Under the pieces are notes generated by a model. That model was not told the origin of the DNA, made no database searches, and worked only from the letters and a program-made list of their open reading frames with translations. A DNA stretch of 64,000 nt from an uncultured Verrucomicrobiota bacterium (GTDB lineage Bacteria; Verrucomicrobiota; Kiritimatiellia; CAIVKH01), in NCBI GenBank assembly GCA_937996795.1, contig CALKUH010000012.1, positions 124,001 through 188,000 on the forward strand, written 5' to 3'. Position 1 is the first letter of the stretch; the number at the start of each line of letters is the position of its first letter. The position numbers were made by a program, and so were the translations under genes. Below, one piece after another: positions 62,711-64,000 of the stretch.

Positions 62711-63655
62711 ATGAAAACGGAACGATTTCAGATTTTGAGTCTAGACGAGGGCGGAATCCGGGGGATTTTCAGCGCGTACCAGCTCCAGAAGTTTGAAGAG
62801 GATTTCGGTGTCAATCTGATCGATCACTTCGACCTCATCGTCGGAACCTCCACGGGTGGCATCATCGCCATCGGCCTCGGCCTTCGCCTGAAACCTCGCG
62901 AAATCGTAGACGTCTACACCAACCTCGGCCAGCGAATTTTCCCCGGGCCGGCGTGGTGGCGGAACACCGTGCGTTGGTTCAGGGCACCCTATGCGGCGGG
63001 ACCCCTGGAGGCGGAGCTGAAAAAGTGTTTCGGCGACAGGCCCCTCGGCGCATCGACCAAGCGCCTTGTGATCCCAAGCTACGACTTGGGACAACGCGAG
63101 GTGCGACTTTTCAAGACCGCCCATCACGCGCGGTTTGTCCGCGATCCACTGGTTCCAGCGTGGAAAGTAGGCCTCGCGACAAGTGCTGCACCAACATTCC
63201 TCCCGGCGTTTCGTGGTATCGAAGACCGCCGACTGATCGATGGTGGAATCTGGGCCAACAACCCGATCATGGTCGGGATCGTCGAGGCACTGGCGGTTCT
63301 GAACGTGCCCCGCGAAGCCATTCGCGTTTTGAGCATCGGCACGACTTCCGAGGCGATTTATCCATCGGATCGCCTTGATCATGGCGGAAAGCTGGCCTGG
63401 GCAAAAGGCTCGATAGATGAAGCTTTCCAGGGACAGACGTCGGGTGCGCTCGGACAAGCAAAGCTCATACTTGGCGCAGATAATGTTTTGCGACTCAATT
63501 TGATGGTGCCGGCGGGTCTGCATGCGCTAGACCGCGCGATTCCAGAGCGCTTGAAATCCGCCGCAGCCCATCTCTCCCTGCACGAAGGGCCGCGCATCAA
63601 AAAGATGTTCCTCGACCATATCGCCCCACCATTCATCCCGGAGAAACCGTCATGA
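62711..63655 (+). CDS. capV: CapV patatin-like phospholipase, CBASS effector
   Basis: This 314-residue patatin-family lipase has an oxyanion-hole segment SLDEGGIRGIF, the nucleophile Ser47 in GTSTGG and the partner Asp177 in DGGIWANNP. CapV effectors are activated by cyclic dinucleotides and degrade the cell membrane to stop phage infection. A glycine usually found in the first motif (DGGGxRG) is Glu here. The ATG at 62711 follows CCTCC; a TTG at 62702 is possible. Its stop overlaps the CD-NTase start by 4 bp, which supports the CBASS assignment. Confidence 0.93.
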   Translation: MKTERFQILSLDEGGIRGIFSAYQLQKFEEDFGVNLIDHFDLIVGTSTGGIIAIGLGLRLKPREIVDVYTNLGQRIFPGPAWWRNTVRWFRAPYAAGPLEAELKKCFGDRPLGASTKRLVIPSYDLGQREVRLFKTAHHARFVRDPLVPAWKVGLATSAAPTFLPAFRGIEDRRLIDGGIWANNPIMVGIVEALAVLNVPREAIRVLSIGTTSEAIYPSDRLDHGGKLAWAKGSIDEAFQGQTSGALGQAKLILGADNVLRLNLMVPAGLHALDRAIPERLKSAAAHLSLHEGPRIKKMFLDHIAPPFIPEKPS

Positions 63656-64000
63656 TGTTCACGCCTCCACCCCCGCCCCGCAATCGCTACCAAATCGGCA
63701 ACTACCTCGGCAGCCTGCTGGAAATGGCATGCCAGGAGCTCGAACTGTCCGATACCGCGCGCAAGCGCGCTGCGGAAGCTTACACGGCCGTTGGCTCGTT
63801 TCTGGATGCCGACCCGAATCTCAAACTCTGGCAGCCGCAGATTTATGCGCAAGGATCCGTCGCGTTGGGCACCACAGTGAAGCCAATCTCGGGCGACGAG
63901 TTCGATGTCGACCTCGTCTGCCACCTCGTTCGTGGCCATCCCGGTCTGTCCCAGCGCGGCGTGAAGGACGCGGTCGGAAATCGCCTGAAGGAGGACGCGA
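63652..64000 (+). CDS. CBASS CD-NTase (cyclic oligonucleotide synthase), partial
   Basis: Only 116 residues are visible before the window ends. They contain the nucleotidyltransferase signature: QGSVALGTTVKP (Gly68-Ser69) followed by DEFDVDLVC, whose Asp85 and Asp87 are the metal-binding catalytic pair. On phage infection these enzymes make a cyclic di- or trinucleotide that activates the effector, here CapV. The translation is coupled to capV by an ATGA overlap. Ancillary CBASS genes (E1/E2, JAB or HORMA), if present, would lie beyond the right edge. Confidence 0.93.
   Translation, partial: MMFTPPPPPRNRYQIGNYLGSLLEMACQELELSDTARKRAAEAYTAVGSFLDADPNLKLWQPQIYAQGSVALGTTVKPISGDEFDVDLVCHLVRGHPGLSQRGVKDAVGNRLKEDA

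Overview
This 64 kb window is GC-rich, densely coded bacterial DNA, probably from an uncultured member of the PVC group (Kiritimatiellota or Verrucomicrobiota-like). That placement is an inference from the overall look: very large secreted carbohydrate-active proteins, prepilin and FHA genes, a CxxCH-type nitrite reductase, and many short dispersed hairpin repeats. No rRNA or tRNA gene was recognised, so the taxonomy is tentative.

Left edge (1-2,200): the C-terminus of a type V (Cas12) CRISPR effector with RuvC-II and RuvC-III motifs and an intact zinc ribbon. It is followed by a probable tracrRNA with a two-part anti-repeat, a leader, and a 13-repeat array whose last repeat is decayed. Region 2,200-9,300: a nitrite-ammonifying nrfH-nrfA pair, a GNAT plus NDP-forming acyl-CoA synthetase fusion, a Ca/Na exchanger and a secreted EEP-fold phosphatase or nuclease. 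Region 9,270-14,250: a complete urease operon (ureABCEFGD, minus strand).

Region 14,400-25,900: a membrane-anchored helical protein, a VOC protein, a flavin reductase translationally coupled to a divergent ApbE lipoprotein, hisB-hisH-hisA, a CYTH phosphatase, a phosphohexomutase, a TIM-barrel isomerase, a BrnT/BrnA toxin-antitoxin pair, and glpK-glpD. Region 26,000-39,650: a membrane glycosyltransferase with TPRs, a secreted propeller protein, hypD and hypE separated by a DUF433/DUF5615 toxin-antitoxin-like pair, tsaE-tsaB, the 2-oxoglutarate dehydrogenase operon sucA-sucB-lpd, and a bacterial Popeye-domain protein. Region 39,650-54,600: a large lipoprotein, a GspJ-like prepilin, an FHA protein, a BtuF-like binding protein, a 1,658-residue GH13 amylase and a 1,594-residue DUF4838/CBM protein.

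Right edge (54,500-64,000): a defence island. A minus-strand type I restriction operon (HTH-hsdM, ORF6N gene, hsdS, split hsdR, YgjP-like metallopeptidase) has four-base ATGA overlaps at nearly every junction. Across a 52-bp spacer, a CBASS operon diverges from it (CapV patatin phospholipase, then a CD-NTase cut by the window edge). The ORF6N gene and the gap after it carry repeated palindromes that also encode part of the ORF6N protein. Throughout the window, intergenic gaps hold several families of short dispersed repeats, including a paired 18-mer with an exact 31-bp spacing at two distant loci.
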